64,000 nt of DNA, taken from NCBI RefSeq assembly GCF_028416575.1, contig NZ_JAMQKB010000001.1, forward strand, positions 329,649-393,648, given 5' to 3'. Of this stretch, positions 43,340 through 52,448 are shown in pieces. Within the stretch, counting starts at the first letter, position 1. Every line of letters starts with the position of its first letter. The DNA comes from Terrihalobacillus insolitus. GTDB taxonomy: Bacteria > Bacillota > Bacilli > Bacillales > Amphibacillaceae. Made by a program: the position numbers and the translations under genes. The notes under the pieces are model-generated. The model was not told where the DNA came from. It saw nothing but the letters and a program-made list of their open reading frames with translations, and made no database searches.

Positions 43340-44089
43340 CTAGCAATCCCATCCAAACTTTCTCTCCATCCGACACTCTTCGCATCTTTTAGGCAGGGTA
43401 AATCCTTTTTGTTTAAAAAAACGCTGCTCTCCTACTGAAAAAGTAAACCGATCACCGCAATCCCAGCATTTTAATACTAAATCCTCAGGTGGTGATCCCT
43501 CGAGTGCCTCATGCAGTAATTGTTCTCTCTCTGTGATCCGTTGCTCATCTACTCTTTCTCCTGTTTCAATTGCCTTTATCGTTTCTCGAATCGCAGCTCG
43601 TACCTTTTTGTAATCCACACTTTCCCATCTCTCTAGTAAAGGGATGTATTTCTTATTCCCCGTTTCTCTGATTCTTTCAAGTAATAACAGAATCATGCCA
43701 CGATTCCGGTCCTTTAGATAGGTCATGTCTTGGTCGATTCTACCTTTCGCAATCCATTGATCCCATTCACACAAAAATTCATCCACCCGCTGATTTTTTT
43801 CAATATCCCACCCTCGTTCTGTATAAACGATCATCGGTAGTTTCCCATTGTATTGGATATCCAGGAAATCGTTATCAATCATCCAATCAATCTTTTCCAT
43901 CACAGTCTCTAATTTTTCTGATTTGAAATCTCCATAGGTGGGGCATTCATCTAATCCTAACTCCAAAACCTTTTTCTCGCGTGATCCCTTTAAAGTTTTA
44001 GCAAGAAGTGTTCGTCCACCCTCTGCTATCATTTCATCAGCCGCTCTTAATATCGCCAGAATTTCTGATTCAGGTAACTTTGATTTCAT
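43340..44089 (-). CDS. RQC-minor-type DNA-binding protein with zinc ribbon
   Basis: 249 residues. The N-terminal 115 residues look like an RQC winged helix (EILAILRAADEMIAEGGRTLLAKTLKGSREKKV, ending IVYTERGWDIEKNQ), with no helicase attached. The C-terminus has a zinc ribbon with CWDCGDRFTFSVGEQRFFKQKGFTLPKRCEEC. This is the arrangement of RQC-minor-1 family proteins, whose function is unknown but which are thought to bind DNA. It is monocistronic. Confidence 0.75.
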   Translation of the reverse strand: MKSKLPESEILAILRAADEMIAEGGRTLLAKTLKGSREKKVLELGLDECPTYGDFKSEKLETVMEKIDWMIDNDFLDIQYNGKLPMIVYTERGWDIEKNQRVDEFLCEWDQWIAKGRIDQDMTYLKDRNRGMILLLLERIRETGNKKYIPLLERWESVDYKKVRAAIRETIKAIETGERVDEQRITEREQLLHEALEGSPPEDLVLKCWDCGDRFTFSVGEQRFFKQKGFTLPKRCEECRMERKFGWDC

Positions 44090-44202
44090 AAGAATCCCTT
44101 CCCGTTGAATAGATATATTCTATTATAATCTAGATGCTTCACCATTTATACAGGATCTTTTAGACTGTTGATCGTGTTAGGACGAAGCTAGGGATATACC
44201 AA

Positions 44203-44227
44203 AAAAGAGCACTCGGCGTGCTCTTTT
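44203..44227. terminator. Hairpin with T tract, likely terminator
   Basis: AAAAGAGCAC (44203-44212) pairs perfectly with GTGCTCTTTT (44218-44227). It lies upstream of the RQC-minor gene, between that gene and repeat copy C. Confidence 0.65.
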
Positions 44228-44442
44228 CAATAATTTCTGTTAATTTTCTATTTCCCACTTTAGCATGAAGGTGGTCAGGAATTCACCCTTCAACCATTTC
44301 TAACCTCATTCCATCCGAGTGTAAATATTTTTTGTTCAGCATACTATATACCTTTTTAACATTTGTTTCCTATTGAATTGGGGCAGATCTTATTTCTAAC
44401 TCTTTTAAGCTGCTATTCAGAATTTACAAAGATATTTTCTTT

Positions 44443-44748
44443 AAGCACGTGTTCAAAAAGGAGGATGAAAAGCGCAAAGAAATTCAAGGGGGCGGCGTAG
44501 CTTTGGGTATAAGCTCGCTCCGTAAGCATTAGCATCGCACGCCGAAAAAGTGGTTTTCTTTTTCAAGGAGCGGAATGTATGCTTTTACATGAGGAAGGCA
44601 ATTTCAATGAAATTGCTTCCTTGAAGTCTTGCACCGTGGAATCTAGCTTCTTTGAATTACTAGAAGACACAGGTGCACCGGTCTCCGAAAAGCAAGCCAA
44701 CGAAAAGGTTCAAAGCGATTTTCACCGGGATTTTTGAACATCCTCTTT
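44443..44748 (+). repeat. Dispersed repeat element, copy C (about 306 bp)
   Basis: It starts AAGCACGTGTTCAAAAAG and ends TTTTTGAACATCCTCTT, in the same orientation as copy A. The interior is more diverged, but it keeps the GGCGGCGTAG segment and the AAGTGGTTTTCTTTTTC-type run. It lies in an 800-bp gene-free stretch (44090-44895) with one hairpin and otherwise nothing I can support. Confidence 0.75.
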
Positions 44749-44895
44749 AAGTGTATCAATTTTATAATAAGTAATTGGTTAGGGGCTTTCTGTTAATTAC
44801 AACAAGAGGTTTTTTACAATTTTTATGGATAAAGAGTGGTAACCCGTCCTAAAATAAAACATTAGGGGATCTGAGATAATTTTATGAGGGCATCC

Positions 44896-45216
44896 TTATA
44901 TTAGGTCTTGGAACTTTTGCTTGCCGTACAGAACACGCATGACAATAACTTCCTTTTCATCCTTTCTAACTAAGTGAAAAACAATGTAATTTTCAACGGT
45001 GAGCTTGCGGTACCCTTTTTCTTTTAACATTTCATCCTTTACAAAACTACAGGAAAACGGAAAAATCCTTAGCCTCAAAATGCCTGTTTCAATTTTCATC
45101 AAAAGGTCATCAGCTGCACTTTGATTGTGTAGTTCATTTGTAATATAACCATATATCCTATCCATATCTTCATAAGCCTTTGGTGTTACTTTAACTGTAT
45201 ATTTATTTTCCTTCAT
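44896..45216 (-). CDS. RelE/ParE-family toxin
   Basis: 106 residues of the RelE/ParE fold: YTVKVTPKAYEDMDRIYGYITNELHNQSAADDLLMKI, then YRKLTVENYIVFHLVRKDEKEVIVMRVLYGKQKFQDLI, the typical C-terminal beta strands. In this family members are mRNA-cleaving or gyrase-poisoning toxins. It overlaps the antitoxin gene by 14 bp, so translation is coupled. Nothing looks broken. Confidence 0.82.
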   Translation of the reverse strand: MKENKYTVKVTPKAYEDMDRIYGYITNELHNQSAADDLLMKIETGILRLRIFPFSCSFVKDEMLKEKGYRKLTVENYIVFHLVRKDEKEVIVMRVLYGKQKFQDLI

Positions 45217-45469
45217 ACTTTTTCCTTATATCTTTAAAGACTGCTTCCCCATCTAAGAGATTTTCCCTATCTTTAATTTGTATTTCTACTTCTTCTAATT
45301 TTTGATATAACTCTAGTTTGCCCAATGATTTTTCATAAGTATCCATACTCATGACCACTAAGTCTCTGCAACCATCCTTCGTTATAAAGAGTGGCTCTTT
45401 GATTTGATGGCATAGTTCAGCGATCTCAGTAGTATTTCTTAAGTCTTTTATTGGACGAATTTTAGTCAT
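45203..45469 (-). CDS. Phd/YefM-family antitoxin
   Basis: 88 residues: an N-terminal DNA-binding/dimerisation part (IRPIKDLRNTTEIAELCHQIKEPLFITKDGCRDLVVMSMDTYEKS) typical of Phd/YefM and a charged, probably flexible C-terminal tail that would wrap the toxin. It likely represses the module's own promoter. An AGGAGG-type site lies before the ATG. Confidence 0.85.
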   Translation of the reverse strand: MTKIRPIKDLRNTTEIAELCHQIKEPLFITKDGCRDLVVMSMDTYEKSLGKLELYQKLEEVEIQIKDRENLLDGEAVFKDIRKKYEGK

Positions 45470-45637
45470 TTTAAAACACCTCCTATCTCATTTATTGTCA
45501 TTAATTATAGCATTGCTATAAACTATAGACAATTAGGGTTAGGTTATATGTTTCGCATAATTTCATGCATAAAAACACTACTCCACAGGCACCATCGAAA
45601 AAAAGACGCCACCCTTTATGATAGCGCCCAATACCTG

Positions 45638-46285
45638 TCATGCCTCCTCTAAATTAAACGATAGAACCCGATCTGTATTCGGATTATAGGTTACTCTTCC
45701 TCTTATCTTTATCTTCTCTGTCGGGGATTGCAAAACGAAATCATACACTTCCCTTACTTTTGTAGGGGATAGTTCGGTCTTATTCACAAAGCTATAATCG
45801 ACAACGTTATAACCTGGATAGGCAATTTTTGTAACCTCTAATAAATACTTTCCCCACTTTTCTTCTTCAAGATTAGGGGATGGGATGATCTCTACGTTAA
45901 TGACACCTGCATCTAAATTGGCTCCAAGTGCTTCAAAGGCTTGTCGATGTAGGTTAATTTGATTAGCTGGATAACCCGGAACACGATCTACTACAGTTAC
46001 GATAAGCTCCCTACCTGTAGTAGGATATCTAACTTTGATCGCTTCCCCGCACTCATAGGGTGCATTACCTCCTACAGCAACCGTCATATAGGAATTTTCT
46101 GACCACGGAATTCCACACTGTGTAACAGGCCCTCCCTCTGTCCACGTCGCTTGTCCCCGAATAGGCTGTTGACGCCACATATGGAATAAATGTGGAAAAT
46201 GCCCTCTATTAGGTGGGTAATAGGCTTGAGGCTGATAAGGGTATCCCCCAAAAGGATATTGTGTGTTTTGCTGATGATGATACAT
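45638..46285 (-). CDS. Double-psi beta-barrel protein with C-terminal DUF3889 domain
   Basis: 215 residues. The first 40 are rich in Tyr, Pro, Gln, His and Gly (YPFGGYPYQPQAYYPPNRG), like spore-surface or envelope proteins. The middle (about 45-145) has the RlpA-like double-psi barrel pattern, with GQATWTEGGPVTQCG, a conserved Cys in YECGEAIKV, and TVVDRVPGYPANQINLHRQAFEALG. The last 75 match DUF3889 (WGKYLLEVTKIAYPGYNVVDYSFVNKTELSPTKV). There is no signal peptide. A role on the spore or cell surface is inference. Confidence 0.75.
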   Translation of the reverse strand: MYHHQQNTQYPFGGYPYQPQAYYPPNRGHFPHLFHMWRQQPIRGQATWTEGGPVTQCGIPWSENSYMTVAVGGNAPYECGEAIKVRYPTTGRELIVTVVDRVPGYPANQINLHRQAFEALGANLDAGVINVEIIPSPNLEEEKWGKYLLEVTKIAYPGYNVVDYSFVNKTELSPTKVREVYDFVLQSPTEKIKIRGRVTYNPNTDRVLSFNLEEA

Positions 46286-46753
46286 ACTTCCTCCTCCTGT
46301 TCATTGTCAAAGTCCTCATTATTACAATATGTTATTGGAGGTTACCCGTGATAAGAAACAAAATTAAGCATCTATCCTAAAAAAGAAGTGCACTTACCCA
46401 AACTTGGAAAAGAAATATTAGCATAGGAAAAGAGTCCTATAAAACAACCAAAATAGGGTGATAGGAAATCAGTTGTTTGGAAGGGATCATGCTGCTCAAT
46501 TGTACAAAATGGAATTATGAAACAATACAATAGGGACAAGGGAAGTCTGCATATCTTATCGCTGACATCCCCTGAATTTTGGGGTGCGAAACTTAAGAAC
46601 TAATTCCTCTTGCGGACTTGGATATTCGAAATATTCCCATATCCCATCCAATACCGAACATGGAACAGAAATGTATGGTTTCTTTATTATTTTCAATGGT
46701 ATTAATGATCTGTTCTAAAAAATACCTCTCCACTTTTTAATTTTGGAAAACAT
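46286..46753. other. Intergenic region, no gene seen
   Basis: About 470 bp between the DPBB/DUF3889 gene start and the terminator of the aco-like operon. It is AT-rich with no supported coding frame. The promoter of the DPBB gene must be at its left end. Confidence 0.45.
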
Positions 46754-46786
46754 AAAAAGTTGCTATCTTTGAAATAGCAACTTTTT
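46754..46786. terminator. Terminator of the acetoin dehydrogenase-like operon
   Basis: AAAAAGTTGCTAT (46754-46766) pairs perfectly with ATAGCAACTTTTT (46774-46786). It lies about 40 bp after the E2 gene stop. Confidence 0.85.
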
Positions 46787-46823
46787 CCTTACAAATAACT
46801 TTTCAGTAACCTAACCTATCTTG

Positions 46824-48203
46824 CTAAATAGTTCGAAAACCATTAGCTTCAAAAAGCAGTTTTTTCAGATAATTAATCGCATTTTGTGCAAGGATTCCAT
46901 CAATGACGCGATGATCATAGCTAAGGGACAATGATATCATAGATCCAATAGCAAATGCATCGTCTTTTATAATTGGCTTCTTTGTTATTTTTCCGATTCC
47001 CAAGATAGCTGTTTCTGGTCCGTTTATGATTGGTGTAAACCATTGGCCATTCGCAGTTCCGAGATTAGAAATGGTACATGTCCCACCTTGGATTTCGTTG
47101 TTGGTTAATTTGTTTTCGGCGGCTTTCTGAGACAGGATTGAAATTTCTTGAGCCAAGTCAAAAATACTCTTATTGTCGGCATGTTTAATAACTGGTACCA
47201 TAAGTCCGTTTTCGGTTTGAGTGGCAATTCCAATATGGTAATTATTTTTCAATAAAATTTCTTGGTTGGAATCATCGAAGGAAGCATTAAGTTCTGGAAA
47301 CTGTTTCAACGTCTTTACTAAGGCTTGGATAATATAAGGTAAATACGTTAACTTGATATCCTTTTCTGCAGCTACTACTTTTACACTTTCACGGATGGAA
47401 ACTAATTTCGTAACCTCCACTTCATCAAAATGGGTAACATGAGGAATCGTTGATTTAGATTCACTCATTGCTTTAGCAATCGCCTTTCTAACCCCTTTCA
47501 ATTTTTGACGAACAACTTGGGGATCAGCATCTGTTTGTAAAGGAAGTATTGCCTTATTATTTAAATAACTTTCAACATCATCTTTTGTGATTCTACCATC
47601 CTCAGTTGGAAGCTGCTGTAAGTCAACCCCCTGCTTTCGGGCAAATTTACGAACAGAAGGTGTTGCAATGACACGTTTACCAGCTTGTTGTTTTTCCTCA
47701 GGTACATCCGTTTGTTTTTTCAGTTCTTGTACAGAAACTTTCTCCTTCTCTAGGAAAGCTGCTTTCTCTATATCCTCTACTGTTGGTCTCCCATTTGGAC
47801 CTGTTCCAACTATAGAGGATAAATCTACTCCTTTTTCCTTAGCAATTTTTCTAACCCTAGGTGATACCTTTACGAAAGAACGATCACCTGGACCTCGCTT
47901 TGATGAGTGACCATTTGGCTGATGCAAACTTTCTTTTTTTTGCTTATTACCTTCTGGATCAATCAAGGCAATGACATCTCCAACACTTGCCACACCCCCA
48001 CGGTCAACTTTTATTTCTACTAATGTCCCAGAATTTTCCGCCTCAATTTCAGAAACTGCTTTTTCTGTTTGTACTTCCACTAATGTTTCCCCTGTAGCTA
48101 CAGTATCCCCTACTGATTTGTGCCAAAAGACAACAACACTTTCATCATCTGAGTCTGATAAGCGTGGAAGTATAACCTGAACTGTGCTCTTTGTATCGAC
48201 CAT
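46824..48203 (-). CDS. acoC: Dihydrolipoamide acyltransferase E2 of an acetoin/2-oxo acid dehydrogenase complex
   Basis: 459 residues. A lipoyl domain has Lys48 in VQTEKAVSE. It is followed by two peripheral-subunit-binding domains (about 112-149, KVSPRVRKIAKEKGVDLSSIVGTGPNGR; and 179-214, IATPSVRKFARKQGVDLQQL) and a catalytic domain with SYDHRVIDG near the C-terminus. Two such domains in tandem are uncommon; most E2 chains have one. The chain moves acetyl groups to CoA. No E3 gene follows, so the complex should borrow dihydrolipoamide dehydrogenase from elsewhere. Confidence 0.88.
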   Translation of the reverse strand: MVDTKSTVQVILPRLSDSDDESVVVFWHKSVGDTVATGETLVEVQTEKAVSEIEAENSGTLVEIKVDRGGVASVGDVIALIDPEGNKQKKESLHQPNGHSSKRGPGDRSFVKVSPRVRKIAKEKGVDLSSIVGTGPNGRPTVEDIEKAAFLEKEKVSVQELKKQTDVPEEKQQAGKRVIATPSVRKFARKQGVDLQQLPTEDGRITKDDVESYLNNKAILPLQTDADPQVVRQKLKGVRKAIAKAMSESKSTIPHVTHFDEVEVTKLVSIRESVKVVAAEKDIKLTYLPYIIQALVKTLKQFPELNASFDDSNQEILLKNNYHIGIATQTENGLMVPVIKHADNKSIFDLAQEISILSQKAAENKLTNNEIQGGTCTISNLGTANGQWFTPIINGPETAILGIGKITKKPIIKDDAFAIGSMISLSLSYDHRVIDGILAQNAINYLKKLLFEANGFRTI

Positions 48204-48223
48204 GTTATGACACTCCTTAGAGG

Positions 48224-49243
48224 TTATTGTTCCATTAAACTACGTATTTCCTTTATGATAGATTCTGTACTTGGGATAACATATTTTTCTAATGGACGAC
48301 TATAGGGAATAGGCACATCAGGAATAGCTAGCCTTCTAACCGGGGCCTCTAAATCATAGAGGGCGCTTTCAGCGACGATGGCACTAATTTCAGCAGTAAG
48401 TCCATAGGAAAGATAGTCTTCATCGACAACCAGTAGTCGATGTGTTTTTTGTACCGATTCAATAATTGTTTCTTTATCAATTGGTGCAAGAGATCTTAAG
48501 TCAATAACCTCTGCATCAATACCCTCGTCTGCTAGCTTCTCGGCTGCCTCGACTGCATAATGCGTCATCATTTGAACGCCAACAATCGTAACATCTTTAC
48601 CCTCTCGAACAACGTTTGCTTTATCTAAAGATACCGTATACGACTCTTCTGGAACGTCCCCAACGGAAACGTCCAATTGATCCATCCATCCAAGTCCTTG
48701 TAATGATTTATGAAACATAAATAAGACTGGATTGTCGTCTCGGATTGCAGACGTCATCATTCCTTTTAGGTCATGAGGGGTTGACGGAGCAACCACTTTC
48801 ATACCTGGAATATGTGCAAACGTCGCATATAGAGTTTGGGAATGCTGAGCCGCATCACTATAGCCACCACCAACTGCTGTCATCAAAACCATTGGTAGCT
48901 TTACATTGCCACCTGACATGTATGGAATTTTGGCCATATGGTTATAGATCTGATCCATACAAACACCAAAGAAATCAACAAACATTAACTCTGCAATTGG
49001 GCGCATTCCATCAGCCGCCGCTCCAATAGCAGCCCCAATGAATGCTGTTTCAGAAATAGGCGTGTCTATTATTCTATCTGAGCCAAACTGGTCTATTAAC
49101 CCTTGTGTAGAACCAAATATACCCCCATATTTACCAACATCCTCACCTAGAACAAATACATCGGAATCTCTCTCCATTTCCTGTGCAATTGCTTCTGCCA
49201 TAGCCTTATTTCCTGTTAATATTCGCTTATTAGTCGTTTTCAT
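48224..49243 (-). CDS. acoB: Acetoin/2-oxo acid dehydrogenase E1 beta subunit
   Basis: 339 residues, transketolase-like E1 beta. Landmarks are GEDVGKYGGIFGSTQGL near 33, ETAFIGAAIGAAADGMRPIAELMFVDFFGVCMDQI, and DLRSLAPIDKETIIESVQKTHRLLVVDEDYLSYGLTAEI. With the alpha subunit it binds thiamine diphosphate and cleaves acetoin or a 2-oxo acid. It lies 20 bp after acoA and 20 bp before acoC. A GGAGTG-type site precedes the ATG. Confidence 0.88.
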   Translation of the reverse strand: MKTTNKRILTGNKAMAEAIAQEMERDSDVFVLGEDVGKYGGIFGSTQGLIDQFGSDRIIDTPISETAFIGAAIGAAADGMRPIAELMFVDFFGVCMDQIYNHMAKIPYMSGGNVKLPMVLMTAVGGGYSDAAQHSQTLYATFAHIPGMKVVAPSTPHDLKGMMTSAIRDDNPVLFMFHKSLQGLGWMDQLDVSVGDVPEESYTVSLDKANVVREGKDVTIVGVQMMTHYAVEAAEKLADEGIDAEVIDLRSLAPIDKETIIESVQKTHRLLVVDEDYLSYGLTAEISAIVAESALYDLEAPVRRLAIPDVPIPYSRPLEKYVIPSTESIIKEIRSLMEQ

Positions 49244-49263
49244 TTAAGACACTCCTTCCGTTT

Positions 49264-50253
49264 TTAGCAATACAAATCTTCTAATGCCGCTTCTGTTCGA
49301 GGGTACGCACTTTCCCTAGCAAAATGGTAAGCTTTATCAACCTCATTTTTGCCGTTGGATTCTAGATCACTGATCTCTTCTTCAGAGGCAATTCCTTCTG
49401 AAACAAACTGCTGTTTTAATCGTTCAATCGGATCCTTTTCTCTTAAACTTGGCACTTCCTCTTTATCACGATATAACTCTGGATCGCCTTGGAAATGCCC
49501 TAAATAACGGTATGTTTCAATTTCAATGATTGATGGCCCTTCCCCTCGGCGAGCTCTTTCTACCGCCTGTTCAGAAGTTTTATACATTTCCAGTGGATCG
49601 TTATCCTTGACGTAATATCCTTCTGCATGTTCATAAGCAGCTGCACGTTTATCATTAGACGAAATAGATGTGGAAGATTCTTTAGGAACCGAAATACCAT
49701 AACTATTATTTTCAACAACAATAATTAATGGTAGTTTCCACAAAGAGGCTAGATTCAATGATTCGTGAAACGCACCAGCATTTGCTGCACCTTCCCCAAT
49801 AAATGCTACAGCTACCCAATCCTTTTTCTTTTGCTTCGCGACTAGTGCTGCCCCAACAGCTTGGGGTATCCCTGCAGCCACGATCCCACCACAAGAAAAT
49901 TTCACATTTGGATCAAACAAATGCATGTGCCCACCTTTACCCTTACCAAGGCCTGTCTCTTTACCAAAAATTTCAGCGGTCATTCTATCTAAATCTATCC
50001 CTTTAGCAATCGCATGGTGGTGTGGACGGTGTGGCGCTGTAACAGTATCGTCTTTCGTTAAATGCGCACATATCCCAACGGCAGCTGGCTCTTGTCCAGT
50101 AGCCAAGTGCATTTCGCCAGGAACGGTCCCAGCGCCAATATTAAAGACAGGCTTTTTTCCCTCAGAGTATGCTTCAACCATACTGTCTTCATAGTAACGA
50201 ATCTTGTACATGGTCTCATACATCCAAAGTAGCTTTTCTTTTGAAATCGTCAT
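49264..50253 (-). CDS. acoA: Acetoin/2-oxo acid dehydrogenase E1 alpha subunit
   Basis: 329 residues with the thiamine diphosphate motif GEGAANAGAFHESLNLAS (near 165) and ENNSYGISVPKESSTS. It lacks the longer N-terminus of pyruvate dehydrogenase E1 alpha. Size and the neighbouring AcoR-like activator with a -24/-12 promoter favour acetoin as substrate. GGG about ten bases upstream serves the ATG. First gene of the acoABC operon. Confidence 0.88.
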   Translation of the reverse strand: MTISKEKLLWMYETMYKIRYYEDSMVEAYSEGKKPVFNIGAGTVPGEMHLATGQEPAAVGICAHLTKDDTVTAPHRPHHHAIAKGIDLDRMTAEIFGKETGLGKGKGGHMHLFDPNVKFSCGGIVAAGIPQAVGAALVAKQKKKDWVAVAFIGEGAANAGAFHESLNLASLWKLPLIIVVENNSYGISVPKESSTSISSNDKRAAAYEHAEGYYVKDNDPLEMYKTSEQAVERARRGEGPSIIEIETYRYLGHFQGDPELYRDKEEVPSLREKDPIERLKQQFVSEGIASEEEISDLESNGKNEVDKAYHFARESAYPRTEAALEDLYC

Positions 50254-50299
50254 CTTTTGTCATCCCTTTCTTTTAAATAGTTAACCTCACCTTTCTTAT

Positions 50300-50315
50300 T
50301 GCAAATTTCATTCCA
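50300..50315 (-). promoter_or_regulatory. Sigma-54 (-24/-12) promoter of acoABC
   Basis: On the reverse strand the sequence is TGGAATGAAATTTGCA. The GG and GC dinucleotides have the spacing of the sigma-54 consensus TGGCACNNNNNTTGCA. The GC is about 50 bp upstream of the acoA start, giving a leader of roughly 35-40 nt. An AcoR-like sigma-54 activator is encoded just upstream. Confidence 0.75.
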
Positions 50316-50389
50316 ACTAAGCCATTATTTCTTCAAATAAGGCTCGATAGAACTTGGCCACTATTATGCTTATCCTCGCTCACAAAAAA

Positions 50390-50431
50390 GTGTCCCAAAC
50401 TGTAGCACAAATCCGCGACAGTTTGGGACAC
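50390..50431. promoter_or_regulatory. Inverted repeat: acoR terminator and possible AcoR-binding enhancer
   Basis: GTGTCCCAAACTGT (50390-50403) and ACAGTTTGGGACAC (50418-50431) are perfect 14-bp inverted repeats with a 14-bp spacer. On the reverse strand T6 follows, so it is a good terminator for the activator gene (stop 18 bp away). It also lies about 75-130 bp upstream of the -24/-12 promoter, the usual place for an enhancer site, and TGTCCCAAACTGT resembles a protein-binding half-site. Confidence 0.7.
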
Positions 50432-50448
50432 TGATACAATATGGAACA

Positions 50449-52395
50449 CTATGATTTTAAACCGAACCGATCTAACTGCCGGTACAACGTACTTCTGGAT
50501 ATACCTAATTTCTTGGCAGCTTTACTGTAGTTGTAATTACACTGCTTTATCGTGTTGATTAACGTTAACTTTTTTACATGGTTTTTTTTCGGTAAAATCT
50601 CACTAGATGGAAAACTTAGATTTTTTGTTAATGGTTCAACTAGTTCTGTTGGTAGCTGTTCTAACTTGTTACCTTGCGATTTACTAACCATTCTCTCGGT
50701 AATATTATGGAGTTCTCGAACATTTCCAGGCCATTCATACTCCCGTAATGCTCTAATAAAATCTGGTGAAATTGTTTCTATTTTCTTAAATAGTTTATGA
50801 TTAATCTCACTTACGAAATGATTTGTTAATAACTCAATATCATCTTTGCGTTCTCTTAGTGGTGGTATTTTAATAGGTAAAACGTTTAGGCGAAAAAATA
50901 AGTCTTCTCGAAAGCTTCCTTTTTGCACTTCTTCATACAAATCTTTGTTTGTGGCTGAAATAATTCGTACATCAACATGAATGGCCTTGCTTCCCCCTAT
51001 CCTAACTAGCTCTCTATTTTCCAACAGTCGTAGTAATAGCACTTGCATATCAAGAGGCATTTCACCAATTTCATCTAAAAATATGGTACCACCGTCAGCC
51101 AATTCAAATTTCCCCGAATTTCCACCTCTTTTGGCGCCAGTAAAAGCTCCATCGGCATAACCGAACAATTCACTGCCTAACAAATCCTTAGGAATCGCCC
51201 CACAGTTTATTGCAATAAACGGTTTATCTTTTCGATTACTATGATTATGTATGGCTTGGGCGAACAAGTCTTTGCCAGTACCACTTTCACCCAGTAACAA
51301 TACATTTGAAACGGATTGTGAAGCCAACTTTGCCTCTTGAATTCTAGCTGTTAACAATTTATTATTGCCGATAATATCATTAAAGGTTACTTTAGCTCTA
51401 TTACCAGTAACTTTATTAACAAACTTGTGAACCTTATTTACTTCTTCAAATAATATTAAAGACCCTATCCGCTTTCCGTTTTTAATAATAGGTCTTTTAG
51501 TTAGGAATACATTAATCTCTTTTGAATACGCTTTCAATTTAATACGAATTTCTACATCATCCACTTTTTTGTCAGACAGATGAATATCTTCAAACAATCT
51601 GTTAGTAAAAAGCTCCTCACTTTTCTTTCCAACCCATTCGTTTTCGGTTAGACCAATGATGTGTTGTAGTTTGTCATTGATTTTAATAATGCGGCCTTCA
51701 TTGTTCAAAATCATAATACCAGAGTTTAACGTGTTGGTAGTAGCTTCAAGATACCCTTTCATGAGCTCTAGGTTATTCATTTTTTCTTGTAATCTTATTT
51801 TATTTTCAATTGCTTTGACTGCTGATACCACCATTCCAAGTGTATGGGGGTGAACCTTATCCGAAGGTCCTGACATGTTTAACACACCTAACACTTCTCC
51901 GTCTTCGCTTAAAATAGGTGAAGCCGAACAAGTCCATTGCTGACAAATTTTGCTGTAATGCTCATGCGCAAAAATTTGTAACGGCCTTTTTTCAAAAATG
52001 CAGGTCCCAATTGCGTTTGTACCTACAGCCTCTTCACTCCAATCAGCACCTTCTACAAATTGAATTTCTTTTGCATATGACAAGGTTGTTTCATCTCCAA
52101 TTTGTTTTAGAATGATTCCATTACGGTCACATAGTATGACAGTAAAATCAGATCCTTTGACTAACTCATATAAATCCTTCATTAATGACTCTGAATGATA
52201 AATAAGATTGGCATGTACCTGAAGACTTTTATTTCTTTTATGAGGGTAGACTTTTCCAGTTTTTTGATGTGGGTTGACCTTATATGACTTTGATCGTAAC
52301 CATGATTGTTGAATAAATTCAGCCACTCGGACATCCATGGAATCTTGAAGAACGAACCGCTCCCACATTCCTTGTAACTCAGTTAAATCTTTCAA
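50449..52395 (-). CDS. acoR: Sigma-54-dependent transcriptional activator, AcoR-like
   Basis: 648 residues: an N-terminal GAF-like sensory region (to about 200), a PAS domain (about 215-330), and an AAA+ domain with Walker A GESGTGKDLF and the sigma-54 contact motif GAFTGAKRGG. A Fis-type helix-turn-helix lies at the end (NYSKAAKKLGISRSTLYRQLDRFGL). AAAGGAGG eight bases before TTG 52395 sets the start. It should activate the -24/-12 promoter of acoABC in response to acetoin or a related signal. Confidence 0.9.
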   Translation of the reverse strand: MKDLTELQGMWERFVLQDSMDVRVAEFIQQSWLRSKSYKVNPHQKTGKVYPHKRNKSLQVHANLIYHSESLMKDLYELVKGSDFTVILCDRNGIILKQIGDETTLSYAKEIQFVEGADWSEEAVGTNAIGTCIFEKRPLQIFAHEHYSKICQQWTCSASPILSEDGEVLGVLNMSGPSDKVHPHTLGMVVSAVKAIENKIRLQEKMNNLELMKGYLEATTNTLNSGIMILNNEGRIIKINDKLQHIIGLTENEWVGKKSEELFTNRLFEDIHLSDKKVDDVEIRIKLKAYSKEINVFLTKRPIIKNGKRIGSLILFEEVNKVHKFVNKVTGNRAKVTFNDIIGNNKLLTARIQEAKLASQSVSNVLLLGESGTGKDLFAQAIHNHSNRKDKPFIAINCGAIPKDLLGSELFGYADGAFTGAKRGGNSGKFELADGGTIFLDEIGEMPLDMQVLLLRLLENRELVRIGGSKAIHVDVRIISATNKDLYEEVQKGSFREDLFFRLNVLPIKIPPLRERKDDIELLTNHFVSEINHKLFKKIETISPDFIRALREYEWPGNVRELHNITERMVSKSQGNKLEQLPTELVEPLTKNLSFPSSEILPKKNHVKKLTLINTIKQCNYNYSKAAKKLGISRSTLYRQLDRFGLKS

Positions 52396-52448
52396 ACTAT
52401 AATCCTCCTTTTGGCATATAGGTTTTTGCCCTCATTATTTGCTTGTTT

